The notes: a model not told the origin generated them from the letters alone. Shown: positions 48,183-59,342, counted from the first letter of the stretch. The stretch: 64,000 bases of DNA from Methylotenera sp. (GCA_030652995.1 JAUSAG010000009.1:124001-188000), one strand, 5' to 3'. Numbers and translations are program-made.

Positions 48183-48686
48183 CTATTTTTTACCCAATAA
48201 CTTTAACACTTTGTCAGTAATGTCTATTTTCTTACTGGCATATGCAACACCGCTATAAACCACCAAATCATAGCCTTCTGTTTCAGAAACGGACTGCACT
48301 GCTTTGTTAATACGATCCTGCAATGTTCCTAATTCTTCATTTTTACGAAGATTGATATCTTCACGAAGTTCACGTTGTTTGCGCTGAAACTCTATTTTAA
48401 GGTTCTGTACATCGCGTTCTTTATTTCTACGTTCTGTCTCTGAGATCGTCAATCCTTCTTTATCCAAAGCAGTTTCAAGGTCCTTAATTTGCTTTGACAT
48501 GCGATCCAGTTCTTGTGTTCTTGGACTAAACTCCTTTTCAAGTTTTTTACCACTCTCTGCTGTTTGAGGTGCGTCCTGTAAAATTTTATCGACTTGAACA
48601 TATCCCACCTTCAACTCAGCAGACTGCGCATTCATAGAAATCGTCATGAAGCTTGCCAAAACCAAACTTTTTAAAAAATTACTCAA
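48183..48686 (-). CDS. skp: Periplasmic chaperone Skp/OmpH
   Basis: 167 residues: signal peptide (LVLASFMTISMNAQSA), then AELKVGYVQVDKILQDAPQ and a long coiled-coil region (ELDRMSKQIKDLETALDKEG ... LKIEFQRKQRELREDINLRKNEEL), closing with YDLVVYSGVAYASKKIDITDKVLKLL. Skp carries unfolded outer-membrane proteins to the BAM complex. Between bamA and lpxD, the conserved position. Confidence 0.93.
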   Translation of the reverse strand: MSNFLKSLVLASFMTISMNAQSAELKVGYVQVDKILQDAPQTAESGKKLEKEFSPRTQELDRMSKQIKDLETALDKEGLTISETERRNKERDVQNLKIEFQRKQRELREDINLRKNEELGTLQDRINKAVQSVSETEGYDLVVYSGVAYASKKIDITDKVLKLLGKK

Positions 48687-48796
48687 TTTAATTCTCCTAA
48701 AACAACTACCTTAGCTATCACTGACATTATGCCACAAGGCAAGACAAGCTTTGCACAAACAACTCTTTTAAAACCCTTACTAACTTACTATCAACA

Positions 48797-51130
48797 TTAG
48801 AACTGCTGCCCCATCTGGAATTGGATAGTTTGCGTTCTATCGCCTTTTTCTTCATTCAGAGGTTGTGCATATACTAGTTTTAATGGCCCGAATGGTGACA
48901 CCCAAGTGAGGCCAAGACCTGTAGAGTAACGTAACCTGTCTAAGCCAAAAGATTCGTCTTTGCCAAATGCATTGCCGGCATCAAAAAAAGCACTAAGTCT
49001 AAACTGTTTAGATTCTTTTAAACCAGGTATAGGTAGATACAACTCAGCATTACCCAACAAGCGTTTGGTTCCGCCAAGTGAGAAGTCTCGACCAGAAACA
49101 GGATCAATGGCCCTAGGCCCTAAAGCACCATTTTCAAAGCCACGTACCGAGTTTACACCACCCATAAAAAAGTTTTTAAAGAACGGGTAGTTCTTATTGC
49201 CGTACGAATCGGCGTAGCCAATTTCGCCATTTAACATAAGTGTAAACCCGTTGTAAATTTCTTTATACCAGGAGTGTTTATAGTCAATTTTATAGTATTC
49301 CAAATCCAATACGGGCAATGCAACTTCACCAGTCAATCGCTGAAGCACGCCTTTAGTGGTAAATAAAATACTGTCTCTTGAATCATGTGTCCAACCTGCA
49401 CTTGCAACTACAGAATTGCTGGTACAACCAGTGGTATTGCCGCAAAATTCACGATATTGTACCGGGCTTTCATTTCTAAGTTCGACTTCAGTAAAGTCCG
49501 CGGCCAAACCAAAACTAATTCCATCACGCTCGTTTAAAGGAATTCCGAATCTAACACCTCCACCATAGGATACGGTATTAAAAGTACCAATCCTCAATCT
49601 ACTGGTATCTACATCCCGACGATAAATATCAATACCACGACTTACACCATCTGGTGTGAAATACGGATCCGTATAAGAAAGTGAGTAGACTGTATTAATC
49701 CTACCAGTATTGATTTGTGCACTGACTCGATTACCGGTTCCTAAAAAGTTGTTTTGGTTCACAGTGATACCGAGCACCACGCCTTCATTACTTGATAAAC
49801 CTGCACCAAACTGAACACTGCCGGTAGATTTTTCAGTGACACTGATATTCAAATCTACTTGATCCGCCGTGCCTGGTACCGCAGGCGTTTCTACATTTAC
49901 ATCAGAGAAAAAGTCTGTGCGCGTGATACGTTCTTTAGAACGATTGATTTTGTTGGAGGCGTACCATGCAGATTCTAGCTGCCGTACTTCACGGCGTATC
50001 ACTTCATCTCGGCTACGCGTGTTACCCACAATGTTAATGCGGCGGACATACACACGTTTACCTGGATCCACAAAAAAAGTAAATGACGCCGTATGTAACT
50101 CTTTATTGATTTCAGGTACCGGATTAACGTTTGCAAATGCATAACCATCGTTACTTAATCTATCACTAATAGCTTTGCTGGTTTGCGTTACTTTTTCGCG
50201 ACTAAAAGTATCACCAACCTGCACTTGGATCAACTGGTGTAACTCATCTTCAGGTACTAGCGTCTCGCCAGCTAATTTGACTTCTGATATCGTATATTTT
50301 TCACCTTCTGTGATATTCACTGTGATGTAAATATCTTTTTTATCAGGCGTAATGGAAACTTGTGTGGAATCAATATTAAACTCAAGATAGCCTTGGTTCA
50401 TATAAAAAGACCGCAATGTTTCCAAGTCAGCATTCAGTTTTTGTTTAGAGTATTGATCGTCTTTATTCCACCAACTCATCCAGTTAGGGGTTGTTAATAA
50501 AAACTGTGCACGTAAATCATCCATGGTAAACGCTTGATTACCTACGATGTTGATGTCGCGAATTTTTGAAACTGCGCCCTCTTCAATATCAAAGCGTAGC
50601 GCGACACGATTGCGCTCCAATGGAGAGACTGCCGTTTTTACAGAAGCCCCATATTTACCTTGTGACAAATATTGGCGCTTAACTTCCTGTTCGGCACGAT
50701 CTAATTGAGATTTATCAAAAATCTGACCTTCAACAAGCCCAATCTGCTTTAAGCCTTCTTTCATTTTATCAGTCGGAAACGATTTGTTGCCGCTAAAGTC
50801 AATTTGAGCAATGGCTGAACGCTCTTGCACAGTGACAATTAGCACGTCATTTTCTGCTTCAATGCGAACATCTTTAAAAAACCCAGTGTTATAAAGAGAT
50901 TTAATCGCTTGCGATGCAAGCTCATCATCCATCGTCTCACCCACTTTAACAGGCAAGTAACTAAACACTGTTCCCGCCTCTGTACGCTGAATTCCCTCTA
51001 CACGAATATCTTTGACCACAAATGGTTCAAGCGCCAAAACGCTACCAGAGTATAAACTGGCCACGATCAGAAGCATGGATTTTAGTTTTAAATTTTTAAT
51101 TTTTGATTGCTTCAAATTTTGAATCGCCAT
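48797..51130 (-). CDS. bamA: Outer membrane assembly factor BamA
   Basis: 777 residues. Signal peptide ending LYSGSVLA before [27 protein letters not shown]; five POTRA domains to about 420 (for example [31 protein letters not shown]), then the 16-strand barrel with [20 protein letters not shown] (the VRGF lid motif) and terminal Phe (FQMGQQF). It folds and inserts outer-membrane beta-barrels. Starts 4 bp after rseP. Confidence 0.96.
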   Translation of the reverse strand: MAIQNLKQSKIKNLKLKSMLLIVASLYSGSVLALEPFVVKDIRVEGIQRTEAGTVFSYLPVKVGETMDDELASQAIKSLYNTGFFKDVRIEAENDVLIVTVQERSAIAQIDFSGNKSFPTDKMKEGLKQIGLVEGQIFDKSQLDRAEQEVKRQYLSQGKYGASVKTAVSPLERNRVALRFDIEEGAVSKIRDINIVGNQAFTMDDLRAQFLLTTPNWMSWWNKDDQYSKQKLNADLETLRSFYMNQGYLEFNIDSTQVSITPDKKDIYITVNITEGEKYTISEVKLAGETLVPEDELHQLIQVQVGDTFSREKVTQTSKAISDRLSNDGYAFANVNPVPEINKELHTASFTFFVDPGKRVYVRRINIVGNTRSRDEVIRREVRQLESAWYASNKINRSKERITRTDFFSDVNVETPAVPGTADQVDLNISVTEKSTGSVQFGAGLSSNEGVVLGITVNQNNFLGTGNRVSAQINTGRINTVYSLSYTDPYFTPDGVSRGIDIYRRDVDTSRLRIGTFNTVSYGGGVRFGIPLNERDGISFGLAADFTEVELRNESPVQYREFCGNTTGCTSNSVVASAGWTHDSRDSILFTTKGVLQRLTGEVALPVLDLEYYKIDYKHSWYKEIYNGFTLMLNGEIGYADSYGNKNYPFFKNFFMGGVNSVRGFENGALGPRAIDPVSGRDFSLGGTKRLLGNAELYLPIPGLKESKQFRLSAFFDAGNAFGKDESFGLDRLRYSTGLGLTWVSPFGPLKLVYAQPLNEEKGDRTQTIQFQMGQQF

Positions 51131-51134
51131 TCAA

Positions 51135-52502
51135 TCAGCCTGTAGTTAATCTGTTTATATCATTATAAAGCGCTAAAACCATGATGCTACCAAGCAAAAT
51201 GAAGCCTACTTTTTGACCAAAATTCATCACTGCTTCAGATACTGGTTTTTTTGTAAAAAATTCAACCATATAATACATGAAATGACCGCCGTCTAATATG
51301 GGAATGGGTAATAGATTTAACACACCTATACTTATACTAATCAGTGCTAAAAAGCCAATAAATACTTTAATGCCCATATTTGCACTTTGCCCGGCATAAC
51401 TGGCAATGGTTACCGGTCCGCTCATGCCTTTCCATGACACCTGTCCCACCAGCATATTGCCTAGCATTTTTAAGCTAAATATTGCAGTGTCCCAAGTTTT
51501 CTCTACGGCTTTAACCAGCGCACCAGCTGCTGAGTAATGGCTAGTGACTAAAAACTGATCAAACTGAGATTGATCAATTTTAAATGCAGCGCCAATACGC
51601 CCTATCGTTTGATCATTTTCAACGACAGAATCAGGCTTAACACTAAATCTGATTTCCTCCGCATCCCGTTGAACTAAAATATCAACATTTACATCAGGGT
51701 GCTGTTGAATCTCTTGTACAAAAAACTCCCAATTATTGACTTTATTTTGATTGATCGCCAATATCAAATCATTTGGTTTTAAGCCTGCTATTTGTGCAGG
51801 GCTATTTTTTGCAATTTCACCAATCACAGCAGGCATCTCAGGGCGATAAATAGTTAACCCTAGTTTTTCTAAAATATCCAGCTTAGCATCATCATAATCA
51901 AGCGTTGATACATCAATTTGGTATGCATGCATTTCATTTTTAGCGTTGATTGCCTGAATCTCTATCTGCTTATTTTTCATTGATTCTTGTAACAATAGCC
52001 AGCGCACATCTTGCCAAGTTGCAACGTCTTTGTTGTTAACTTTTTGAATGACATCACCAGCTCTGATACTAGTAGCGGCTGCAGGGCTATGCTCAATGAT
52101 ATTGCCTACAATAGGTTTTAAGCCAACAACGCCCATCATAAACAATAACCAATAAAGAATGATCGCCAACAATAGGTTTGCTAACGGCCCTGCCAACACA
52201 ATAGCCATGCGCTTACCCACGCTTTGACGATTTAGCGCACGTGCCATATCATGACTCACAAACGTTTCATCCTGGCTAAATTGATCTTCACCCAACATTT
52301 TCACGTAGCCACCTAACGGAATCGCTGCAATTACAAATTCCGTTTGATCTGCACCAAACTTTTTACTCCATAACGGCTTGCCGAAACCCACTGAAAACTT
52401 TAACACTTTGACGCCACACCATCTGGCAACTTGAAAGTGACCATACTCATGGACTGTGACCAGCAAACCTATGGTAAATATAAAGGCTAAAGCTGTTAAC
52501 AT
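51135..52502 (-). CDS. rseP: Site-2 protease RseP
   Basis: 455 residues. Zinc motif HEYGH at 18-22 in the first helix, two periplasmic PDZ domains (GNIIEHSPAAATSIRAGDVIQKVN; GEIAKNSPAQIAGLKPNDLILAIN), and the second metal motif LLPIPILDGGHFMYY near 395. Cleaves anti-sigma factor RseA and signal peptide remnants. ATG shares one base with the dxr stop (TAATG). Confidence 0.95.
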   Translation of the reverse strand: MLTALAFIFTIGLLVTVHEYGHFQVARWCGVKVLKFSVGFGKPLWSKKFGADQTEFVIAAIPLGGYVKMLGEDQFSQDETFVSHDMARALNRQSVGKRMAIVLAGPLANLLLAIILYWLLFMMGVVGLKPIVGNIIEHSPAAATSIRAGDVIQKVNNKDVATWQDVRWLLLQESMKNKQIEIQAINAKNEMHAYQIDVSTLDYDDAKLDILEKLGLTIYRPEMPAVIGEIAKNSPAQIAGLKPNDLILAINQNKVNNWEFFVQEIQQHPDVNVDILVQRDAEEIRFSVKPDSVVENDQTIGRIGAAFKIDQSQFDQFLVTSHYSAAGALVKAVEKTWDTAIFSLKMLGNMLVGQVSWKGMSGPVTIASYAGQSANMGIKVFIGFLALISISIGVLNLLPIPILDGGHFMYYMVEFFTKKPVSEAVMNFGQKVGFILLGSIMVLALYNDINRLTTG

Positions 52503-53761
52503 TATTTAATCACCACTTTTAAAGTTTGCGGAGGCGCGCTTGAGTACTTGTGTTTCAGCCAATTTTTTGCAGACTGCCTCGCGCTGGCGTCAACTGCAAC
52601 CAATTGCTCAATTGAAGTCACAGTATCAATCTTGGATGCTAACAAAACAGACTCAATGATGGCAGGAATATCCATAAAACCGATGCCCTCTGCCAAGAAC
52701 GCCTCTACAGCAATTTCATTGGCCGCATTTAAAATAGTAGGTGCAGTGCCGCCCACTTTTAATGCCTCATAAGCTAAACGTAAGCATGGAAAGCGTATCG
52801 GGTCGGGCTCACCAAAATCTAATCTCCCGATTTTTACTAAATCCAGACCACTCACGCCGCTGTGCAGTCTATTTGGGTAACCTAAACCATAAGCGATAGG
52901 CGTACGCATATCAGGATTCCCTAATTGAGCCAACACACTGCCATCAATATACTCAACCATAGAGTGAATGATGCTTTGTGGATGTATTACTACATCAATC
53001 TGTGATGGTGCCGCATTAAATAACCAATGCGCTTCAATGACCTCTAGTCCTTTATTCATCATCGTCGCAGAGTCAATTGTAATTTTAGGCCCCATCACCC
53101 AGTTGGGGTGATTTAACGCTTGGGCACGCGTCACAGATTGTAGTTCTGATAGGCTTGCATTACGAAAGGGGCCGCCAGATGCAGTTAATAGAACGCGCTT
53201 CACGCCACTGTCAGCCAGATGCTCACGTTTTACATTTGGCATCACTTGAAATATCGCGTTATGCTCACTATCAATCGGGAGCAAAGTAGCGCCACCCTCA
53301 GCCACTGCTTGCATAAACAGATTGCCTGCCATGACAAGTGTTTCTTTGTTGGCGAGTAAAATACGCTTACCCGCGTACGCTGCCGCCATAGCCGGATGCA
53401 AGCCAGCTGCACCAACAATTGCCGCCATCACAACATCTACCGATTCATGCGCGGCTACTTCACTCAATGCACTTTCACCCTGCAACACAATTGTGCTTAC
53501 GCCTGCATCTTTCAGTTGTGCAGTTAACTCAGTTGCGGCACTTGCATCTAACATCACTGCATATTGGGGGGTGTGCTTTTTACATAGCTTAAATAAACTG
53601 TTGACGTTAGTGCTTGCGGTTAAAGCAAACACGTTAAACCGTTGTGGGTGTTGTGAAATAACCTCTAGGGTTTGCACACCAATCGTGCCTGTTGCCCCCA
53701 ATATGGTTACATTTTGAACAGCCACTTGTTGCGAGTTGTAATCTGTCGGTGCATTATGCAT
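52502..53761 (-). CDS. dxr: 1-deoxy-D-xylulose 5-phosphate reductoisomerase
   Basis: 419 residues from the Met at 53761 (MHNAPTDYNSQQ), which overlaps the cdsA stop by 8 bp; the tracked start lies far inside cdsA. NADPH motif VTILGATGTIGVQTLEVI, LLPIDSEHNAIFQ (metal-binding Asp and Glu), LTASGGPFR and MMNKGLEVIEAHWLF. Second step of the MEP isoprenoid pathway, whose product feeds UppS nearby. Confidence 0.95.
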   Translation of the reverse strand: MHNAPTDYNSQQVAVQNVTILGATGTIGVQTLEVISQHPQRFNVFALTASTNVNSLFKLCKKHTPQYAVMLDASAATELTAQLKDAGVSTIVLQGESALSEVAAHESVDVVMAAIVGAAGLHPAMAAAYAGKRILLANKETLVMAGNLFMQAVAEGGATLLPIDSEHNAIFQVMPNVKREHLADSGVKRVLLTASGGPFRNASLSELQSVTRAQALNHPNWVMGPKITIDSATMMNKGLEVIEAHWLFNAAPSQIDVVIHPQSIIHSMVEYIDGSVLAQLGNPDMRTPIAYGLGYPNRLHSGVSGLDLVKIGRLDFGEPDPIRFPCLRLAYEALKVGGTAPTILNAANEIAVEAFLAEGIGFMDIPAIIESVLLASKIDTVTSIEQLVAVDASARQSAKNWLKHKYSSAPPQTLKVVIK

Positions 53762-54578
53762 GCGCTTGTAGTCCTGCAAAAGGTGAAAGGTAAATACAGA
53801 ACAAAGCAATCGCCAAGGTTGGAATAAGGCCATCTATTCTATCCAAAATTCCACCATGACCAGGTAATAACTGGCCGCTATCTTTTAAGCCAGCTTGACG
53901 CTTCAATAGTGATTCAAAAAGATCGCCCATGATGCTCAACATCACGATTAACCACAAGCCAACAATTAACCAAAGACTATATTGTTTTAAGTAACATAGG
54001 ACAGCACCGTATAAAGTAATCGTAACCATGGCACCGGCGACCCCTTCCCATGTTTTTCCAGGGCTAATTTCCGGGGCGAGTTTATGACGACCAAAGCGCT
54101 TCCCTGCAAAATAAGCTGCGCTATCGGCAATACTAACCGCAGCAATTGTTGCTAACAACAACCAAGGACTAATCGCATGTAGACCCATAAAACCCAACCA
54201 AGTAGCTAGCAAAAGCAACAACCCTAGCATGGCCATCATTAAGCGATTAGTGCATGTTTTACGTGTAATAAGCCATATCGGTGCAATCACCAGCCAAAAT
54301 AACGTTGATAACCCTAGTAAGATCAACACAATGTAATGCTGATAAGCTGCGAGTGGTGATTTTGAAATAAAAGCGATAAATAAGCCTAATAGAAATGCGC
54401 TCACCACAAAAAATAACTTTTGAGTTTGATTGAGTTTAATTAAATCGGACCACTCCCAAACACCGATTAAAATAATCGCTAGCGTGAGAACAGCCCAAGT
54501 TTCAACTGAGGCTAAAAAAAGTGCCGTTAAAATTCCAACAATAAGTACGGCAGCGGTAATAACTCGTGTTCTCAGCAT
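53754..54578 (-). CDS. cdsA: Phosphatidate cytidylyltransferase
   Basis: 274 residues, about eight membrane helices, and the CdsA signature SDSAAYFAGKRFGRHKLAPEISPGKTWEGVAGA followed by SIMGDLFESLLKRQAGLKDSGQLLPGHGGILDRIDG. Makes CDP-diacylglycerol for phospholipids. Lies between uppS and dxr. Confidence 0.95.
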   Translation of the reverse strand: MLRTRVITAAVLIVGILTALFLASVETWAVLTLAIILIGVWEWSDLIKLNQTQKLFFVVSAFLLGLFIAFISKSPLAAYQHYIVLILLGLSTLFWLVIAPIWLITRKTCTNRLMMAMLGLLLLLATWLGFMGLHAISPWLLLATIAAVSIADSAAYFAGKRFGRHKLAPEISPGKTWEGVAGAMVTITLYGAVLCYLKQYSLWLIVGLWLIVMLSIMGDLFESLLKRQAGLKDSGQLLPGHGGILDRIDGLIPTLAIALFCIYLSPFAGLQAHA

Positions 54579-54638
54579 CTTTATAGACTTTTAGCTTAGT
54601 TGAATATTATTGGAAAATAGAAAGCGAATATAACAAAC

Positions 54639-55397
54639 CTAATTTTTAGGTTCTGAAAGTTGCTCGCTAGTGCGGCCAAAACGGCGTTCACGCTGTTGAT
54701 AAGATTGAATTGCCAAATTAAATGTAGCCTCATTAAAGTCTGGCCATAGGGTATCGGTAAAATAAAGTTCAGAATAAGCCAGTTGCCATAATAAAAAATT
54801 GCTTATTCTTTTTTCGCCGCCGGTGCGTATAAATAAATCAGGCTCAGGTGCATAACTTATCGACAAATGCGGTGTTAAATGCTCTTCTCGATAATGACCG
54901 GTTAGCTGTGGCAGAGCTTGCTGCATTTTATTGACAGCTTGCAGCACATCCCATCGCCCACCATAATTAGCCGCGATGGTTAAAATTAAACCGGTATTAT
55001 TGGCTGTCAGCTTTTCAGATTCATCAATTTGAGTAATCAGTGCCGCGTCAAACCGACTGCGATCACCAATCATCACCAGCTTAATATTGTTTTGATGCAA
55101 CTTCACCACCTCTCGCTTAAGCGCGCTCATAAACAAGCCCATCAAAAACGAAACTTCTTCGGCAGGTCTGCGCCAATTTTCACTACTAAATGCAAATAGT
55201 GTTAAATACTCTACTTTTAGTTGCACACATTGCTTGACTAAATCACGCACGGTTTCAACGCCGCGCTTATGCCCAGCAATGCGCGGTAAAAAACGTTTAC
55301 GTGCCCAGCGACCATTGCCATCCATAATCACTGCAATATGCTTCGGTATCTCGGCAACGTAAGGGACATGCTGTGTAGTACTATTGAATAGACCCAA
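54639..55397 (-). CDS. uppS: Undecaprenyl diphosphate synthase
   Basis: 252 residues. IPKHIAVIMDGNGRWARKRFLPRIAGHKRGVE contains the metal-binding Asp and substrate motif; LTLFAFSSENWRRPAEEV and PDLFIRTGGEKRISNFLLWQLAYSELYF are family motifs. Builds the C55 carrier for peptidoglycan and LPS. Between frr and cdsA. Confidence 0.96.
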   Translation of the reverse strand: MGLFNSTTQHVPYVAEIPKHIAVIMDGNGRWARKRFLPRIAGHKRGVETVRDLVKQCVQLKVEYLTLFAFSSENWRRPAEEVSFLMGLFMSALKREVVKLHQNNIKLVMIGDRSRFDAALITQIDESEKLTANNTGLILTIAANYGGRWDVLQAVNKMQQALPQLTGHYREEHLTPHLSISYAPEPDLFIRTGGEKRISNFLLWQLAYSELYFTDTLWPDFNEATFNLAIQSYQQRERRFGRTSEQLSEPKN

Positions 55398-55472
55398 ATC
55401 AAGACTCCATATCTTCGAGGCTTGAGGCTTCGTATTGAAAATATTTTATTTTTTCTAAATCAATATCCAACT

Positions 55473-56030
55473 CTAAACCGCCATCAAATCTGTTTCTTTA
55501 ACTTGTAGCATTTTATCTACATCAGCCACTGCTTTATCCGTCGCCTTTTGAATATCATCTTGCGCACGACGCTCATCATCTTCTGAGATTTCTTTGTCTT
55601 TAATCAGTTTCTTAAGCGTATCATTTGCATCACGACGTACATTACGGATCGCAACTTTTGCACCTTCCCCCTCTGTACGTACAATTTTAGTTAAATCTCG
55701 GCGACGCTCTTCTGTCAGCATTGGCATTGGCACGCGAATTAAATCACCATTGGTCGCTGGGTTTAAGCCTAAATCGCAGTCACGAATCGCTTTTTCAACT
55801 TTTCCTATCATGTTTTTTTCATAAGGCTGCACATTGATTGTGCGCGAGTCACCTAAATTGACGTTTGCCACCTGATTTACCGCCACCATAGAGCCGTAAT
55901 ATTCCACCATTACGTGATCTAGTAAACCAACATGTGCGCGGCCTGTACGAATTTTAGCTAAGTCATTTTTAAGTGACTCTAATGATTTTTGCATTTTCTG
56001 TTCTGCAGTTTTTTTAATATCTTCAAGCAT
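55473..56030 (-). CDS. frr: Ribosome recycling factor
   Basis: 185 residues. [43 protein letters not shown] and [37 protein letters not shown] are classic RRF sequences. With EF-G it splits post-termination ribosomes. Follows pyrH. Confidence 0.97.
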   Translation of the reverse strand: MLEDIKKTAEQKMQKSLESLKNDLAKIRTGRAHVGLLDHVMVEYYGSMVAVNQVANVNLGDSRTINVQPYEKNMIGKVEKAIRDCDLGLNPATNGDLIRVPMPMLTEERRRDLTKIVRTEGEGAKVAIRNVRRDANDTLKKLIKDKEISEDDERRAQDDIQKATDKAVADVDKMLQVKETDLMAV

Positions 56031-56077
56031 TTATTTCTCCAACATTACTTCTTAAATTTTCCACTTATTACTCATGA

Positions 56078-56794
56078 TTAAGGTAATACTTTAGTGCCTT
56101 CATCCTCGCCCATTATTACTCTTTTTAATGCACCTTGTTTAAAAATACTAAAGACTGAAATAGGCAACTTTTGATCACGGCACAAGGTCAGCGCTGTCGC
56201 ATCCATCACCTTAAGATTTTTAATAATGGCCTCATCAAAACTCAGTGTTTTGTAACGCATGGCCTCTGGGTTGGTTTTTGGATCATCTGTATAAACGCCA
56301 TCCACTTTAGTGGCTTTAATTACAATTTCAGCATTCATCTCCATACCACGCAATGCGGCAGCCGTATCTGTAGTAAAGAACGGGTTACCGGTACCCGCGC
56401 CAAAAATCACCACACGCCCTTCTTCTAAGTAGCGAATAGCTTTGCCACGAATGTAAGGCTCCGCCACCTGTTCAATGCTTAAGGCAGATTGCACACGCGC
56501 ATTTAAACCGATATTCTTCATTGCATCTTGTAGCGCCATTGCATTCATCACAGTAGCCAACATACCCATGTAATCGGCCGTTGCCCTATCCATGCCTTCT
56601 GCCGCCGGAGCCACGCCACGAAAAATATTACCGCCGCCTATCACTACGGCTACTTGCACGCCTAAATCGACGATCTCTTTGATTTCATTCACTATGCGGG
56701 TAATGGTAGCGCGATTGATACCATAAGCATCATCTCCCATTAAAGCCTCGCCAGAAAGTTTAAGTAAAATACGCTTATAGGCTGGTGCAGACAC
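56078..56794 (-). CDS. pyrH: UMP kinase
   Basis: 238 residues, amino acid kinase fold: [52 protein letters not shown] and [16 protein letters not shown]. Converts UMP to UDP and is hexameric in bacteria. Follows tsf after a terminator-like hairpin. Confidence 0.97.
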   Translation of the reverse strand: MSAPAYKRILLKLSGEALMGDDAYGINRATITRIVNEIKEIVDLGVQVAVVIGGGNIFRGVAPAAEGMDRATADYMGMLATVMNAMALQDAMKNIGLNARVQSALSIEQVAEPYIRGKAIRYLEEGRVVIFGAGTGNPFFTTDTAAALRGMEMNAEIVIKATKVDGVYTDDPKTNPEAMRYKTLSFDEAIIKNLKVMDATALTLCRDQKLPISVFSIFKQGALKRVIMGEDEGTKVLP

Positions 56795-56898
56795 GAGGAT
56801 TCCTCTAATTTAAAGTTTGCTTATTTAAGCATAAAATGACAGTCTTAGGCACAAAATTAAACCTAAGAATGATGAGTTTTTGATGAGTTATCACTAAA

Positions 56899-56933
56899 AA
56901 AAATGGACTAAGCATCGCGCCTAATCCATTTTT
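56899..56933 (-). terminator. Hairpin between tsf and pyrH
   Basis: AAAAATGGA and TCCATTTTT form the stem base, extended by imperfect pairing inward (CTAAGC/GCCTAA). A/T tails on both strands make it terminator-like; it probably reduces readthrough from tsf to pyrH. Confidence 0.65.
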
Positions 56934-56974
56934 CATGACTATCCGGCAACTTGTTGCGTTACCGTAAGACCCAA

Positions 56975-57850
56975 CTAAACCTTAGCAGCGGCTGCAACTT
57001 CTGCCGCATAATCAACAACGGCTTTCTCAATGCCTTCACCCACTGTAAACATAGTAAATGATGCAACGGTTGCGCCTTTTGATTTCAGCAGTTGCTCAAT
57101 CGTGAACTTGTCATCTTTAACAAAAACCTGGCTTAACAAAGTCACTTCTTTCAAGAACTTTTGCACAGTGCCATCAGCAATTTTTTCTAACATAGCTTCA
57201 GGCTTGCCAGCTTCTTTTGCTTTTTCAATGGCTACACGACGCTCAGTTTCAATCAGGCTGGCATCAATACCAGAAACATCTAACGCTTTCGGTTTAGCTG
57301 CAGCAATATGCATTGCGATATCCCTAGCTAAAACATCATCACCGCCAACCAAATCGACTAACACACCGATTTTGCTACCATGTACATAACTAGCAAGTTT
57401 GCCTTGCACCACTGGACGCACAAAACGACGTGGTGTAATGTTTTCACCAATTTTACCCACTAGCTGTGCACGGGTTTCTTCTACCGTAGCGCCACGCATT
57501 GCAAGCACGTTAACGGCTTCAATGTCAGCTGCATCGCTCACTGCAATTATATCAGCGAGTTCATTCACAAATTTTAAAAAGTCTTCGTTTTTAGCACAGA
57601 AATCTGTTTCAGAATTCACTTCAACCATCGCGCCAGTTTTACCATCGGCACTAATACTGATACCTACTGTACCTTCAGCGGCAACGCGACCAGCAGCTTT
57701 GCTTGCTTTATTACCAAAACGAACACGTAAAATTTCTTCAGCACGCGTCATGTCACCTTCAGCTTCAGTTAAAGCTTTTTTACAATCCATCATAGGCGCA
57801 TCAGTGCGCTCACGTAATTCTTTTACCATGCTTGCGGTAATTTCAGCCAT
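56975..57850 (-). CDS. tsf: Elongation factor Ts
   Basis: 291 residues. [40 protein letters not shown] is the UBA-like and [12 protein letters not shown] core; [10 protein letters not shown] and [16 protein letters not shown] are the next family motifs. Nucleotide exchange factor for EF-Tu. Follows rpsB. Confidence 0.97.
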   Translation of the reverse strand: MAEITASMVKELRERTDAPMMDCKKALTEAEGDMTRAEEILRVRFGNKASKAAGRVAAEGTVGISISADGKTGAMVEVNSETDFCAKNEDFLKFVNELADIIAVSDAADIEAVNVLAMRGATVEETRAQLVGKIGENITPRRFVRPVVQGKLASYVHGSKIGVLVDLVGGDDVLARDIAMHIAAAKPKALDVSGIDASLIETERRVAIEKAKEAGKPEAMLEKIADGTVQKFLKEVTLLSQVFVKDDKFTIEQLLKSKGATVASFTMFTVGEGIEKAVVDYAAEVAAAAKV

Positions 57851-57941
57851 TTTAAGCTCCTTAATTTAAATAAACTACATTAAAAAAGTAGTTTAGTAAT
57901 TTGATTTAATTATATATTTTATATTCTAAATTATTAAAATC

Positions 57942-57967
57942 AAAAAGGGGCTCGAAGCCCCTTTTTT
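57942..57967 (-). terminator. Intercistronic terminator between rpsB and tsf
   Basis: AAAAAGGGGCT and AGCCCCTTTTT pair around CGA, with T-runs on both strands. The rpsB-tsf pair in E. coli also has an intercistronic terminator that sets the ratio of S2 to EF-Ts. Confidence 0.88.
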
Positions 57968-57978
57968 AATTAGAACAA

Positions 57979-58716
57979 TTACTCTGCTACGGCTTCAGCG
58001 ACTTCTTCGTTAGCTGATTTAACAATCTCAGTAATTACAGAGCTACGACCCTCTAATACCGCATCAGCAATACCACGCGCATACAAACGAATTGCACGAC
58101 TAGAGTCATCGTTACCAGGAATCACATAAGCGATGCCATCAGGTGAGTTGTTAGTATCAACAATACCGATTACAGGGATGCCTAATTTTGCCGCTTCAGT
58201 AATTGCACCACTTTCATGGCCAACGTCAATAATGAAAATAGCGTCTGGTAAACCGCCCATTTCTTTAATACCTCCGATTGAACGCTCTAGTTTCTCAACT
58301 TCACGCTTGTAACCTAAGGCTTCTTTTTTACCGAATTTTTCAATGCTACCATCCAACAACATCGCTTCAAAGTCATGCAGGCGTTTGATAGATTGCTTAA
58401 CTGTTTTAAAGTTAGTTAACATACCACCTAACCAACGGTGATTAACATAAGCACAACCCGCACGGCTAGCTTCTTCTTTTACGATATCGCGCGCTTGGCG
58501 TTTAGTACCTACGAATAAAATACGACCCTTGTTTGCTGCCAATGTACGCACATGTTTAAGTGCTTCTTCAAACAATGGCAATGTTTTTTCAAGGTTAACA
58601 ATATGGATTTTGTTGCGATCGCCAAAAATGAACGGTGCCATTTTTGGGTTCCAGTAACGGGTTTGATGGCCGAAGTGAACGCCGGCTTCTAACATATCAC
58701 GCATAGTGACTGACAT
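57979..58716 (-). CDS. rpsB: 30S ribosomal protein S2
   Basis: 245 residues. [44 protein letters not shown] is the universal S2 start, followed by [19 protein letters not shown] and [11 protein letters not shown]. First gene of the cluster, preceded by a leader with a conserved-looking stem that suggests S2 autoregulation. Confidence 0.98.
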   Translation of the reverse strand: MSVTMRDMLEAGVHFGHQTRYWNPKMAPFIFGDRNKIHIVNLEKTLPLFEEALKHVRTLAANKGRILFVGTKRQARDIVKEEASRAGCAYVNHRWLGGMLTNFKTVKQSIKRLHDFEAMLLDGSIEKFGKKEALGYKREVEKLERSIGGIKEMGGLPDAIFIIDVGHESGAITEAAKLGIPVIGIVDTNNSPDGIAYVIPGNDDSSRAIRLYARGIADAVLEGRSSVITEIVKSANEEVAEAVAE

Positions 58717-58746
58717 AATATTTCTCTTTTCAAAAGGGTTATGAAT

Positions 58747-58824
58747 TCACACAACTCCAAAAACACTTTAATAAATTAAGCCTTATTAGACCTAAACCAA
58801 AGCACCCCTGAATGGGTTGTGTGT
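58747..58824 (-). promoter_or_regulatory. rpsB leader with S2-type regulatory stem
   Basis: In the minus-strand RNA, ACACACAAC (58816-58824) pairs with GTTGTGTGA (58747-58755), enclosing a smaller ACCC...GGGT stem and the segment GGTGCTTTGGTTTAGG. This matches my recollection of the rpsB leader through which S2 represses rpsB-tsf in gammaproteobacteria. Covariation support was not computed. Confidence 0.6.
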
Positions 58825-59009
58825 AAATTTTTACATGGTCTATTGATTAACATATTGCTTAACAACATACGTACATAATTTTTTGCTAAATTTGCAAAGA
58901 CGATATGATAGCATTAAGCCATTGAGTTTGCCAGCACAATCAACACTTAAGGGTAAAGTAAGCCGGCGCTAAGATTTACTCTTATCGTTAATAGCCTTAG
59001 GTTTTTCAA

Positions 59010-59300
59010 CGTTCAGCGAACCACCCCACCGTAAACGACGGAGCTTCCAACTTCACAGGCGCAAACGCGACGCTAGGCCTGCGGCCCAGCACCACGACTA
59101 ACAGCGCATCCATTAGCAGTAGCAGTAGCAGTTGCCCCTGCCGCTATCATGCGTTGTGCTTTATTGTGAATTTTGATAGCGGTGTTGCTATACCCATCGT
59201 GCTTCACACCATGTTTACCTCAAGCACACATTCTGACTCGAATTTATCTCTAATGTGCAACAATAACGTTTTGCCATAGCCTTTTTAGGACTAGCATTTA
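59010..59300 (-). pseudogene. Decayed IS200/IS605-type tnpB 3' end
   Basis: The 626-bp rpsB-HDOD gap has no intact ORF, but on the minus strand frames give HNKAQRMIAAGATATA and, in another frame, LGRRPSVAFAPVKLEAPSF, which resemble the C-terminal end of TnpB/OrfB proteins. It ends in GGAAGCTCCGTCGTTTACGG and a GGGGTGGTTC tail (59014-59048), with the small hairpin typical of IS605-family right ends. Several stops and frameshifts interrupt it. A (TAGCAG)3 triplet repeat at 59114-59131 lies inside. Recognition is from memory of the family; treat as tentative. Confidence 0.4.
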
Positions 59301-59342
59301 CACGCAAACTGATAAAATCAGCTAGTACTGGATATATGAACC

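Noticed and set aside
57399-57869. 156-codon plus-strand ORF antisense to tsf
   Set aside because: Low-complexity alanine/serine-rich shadow of tsf without motifs or ribosome binding site.
59114-59131. (TAGCAG)3 tandem triplet pair repeat
   Set aside because: Too short to mean anything by itself; it falls inside the decayed tnpB-like region.
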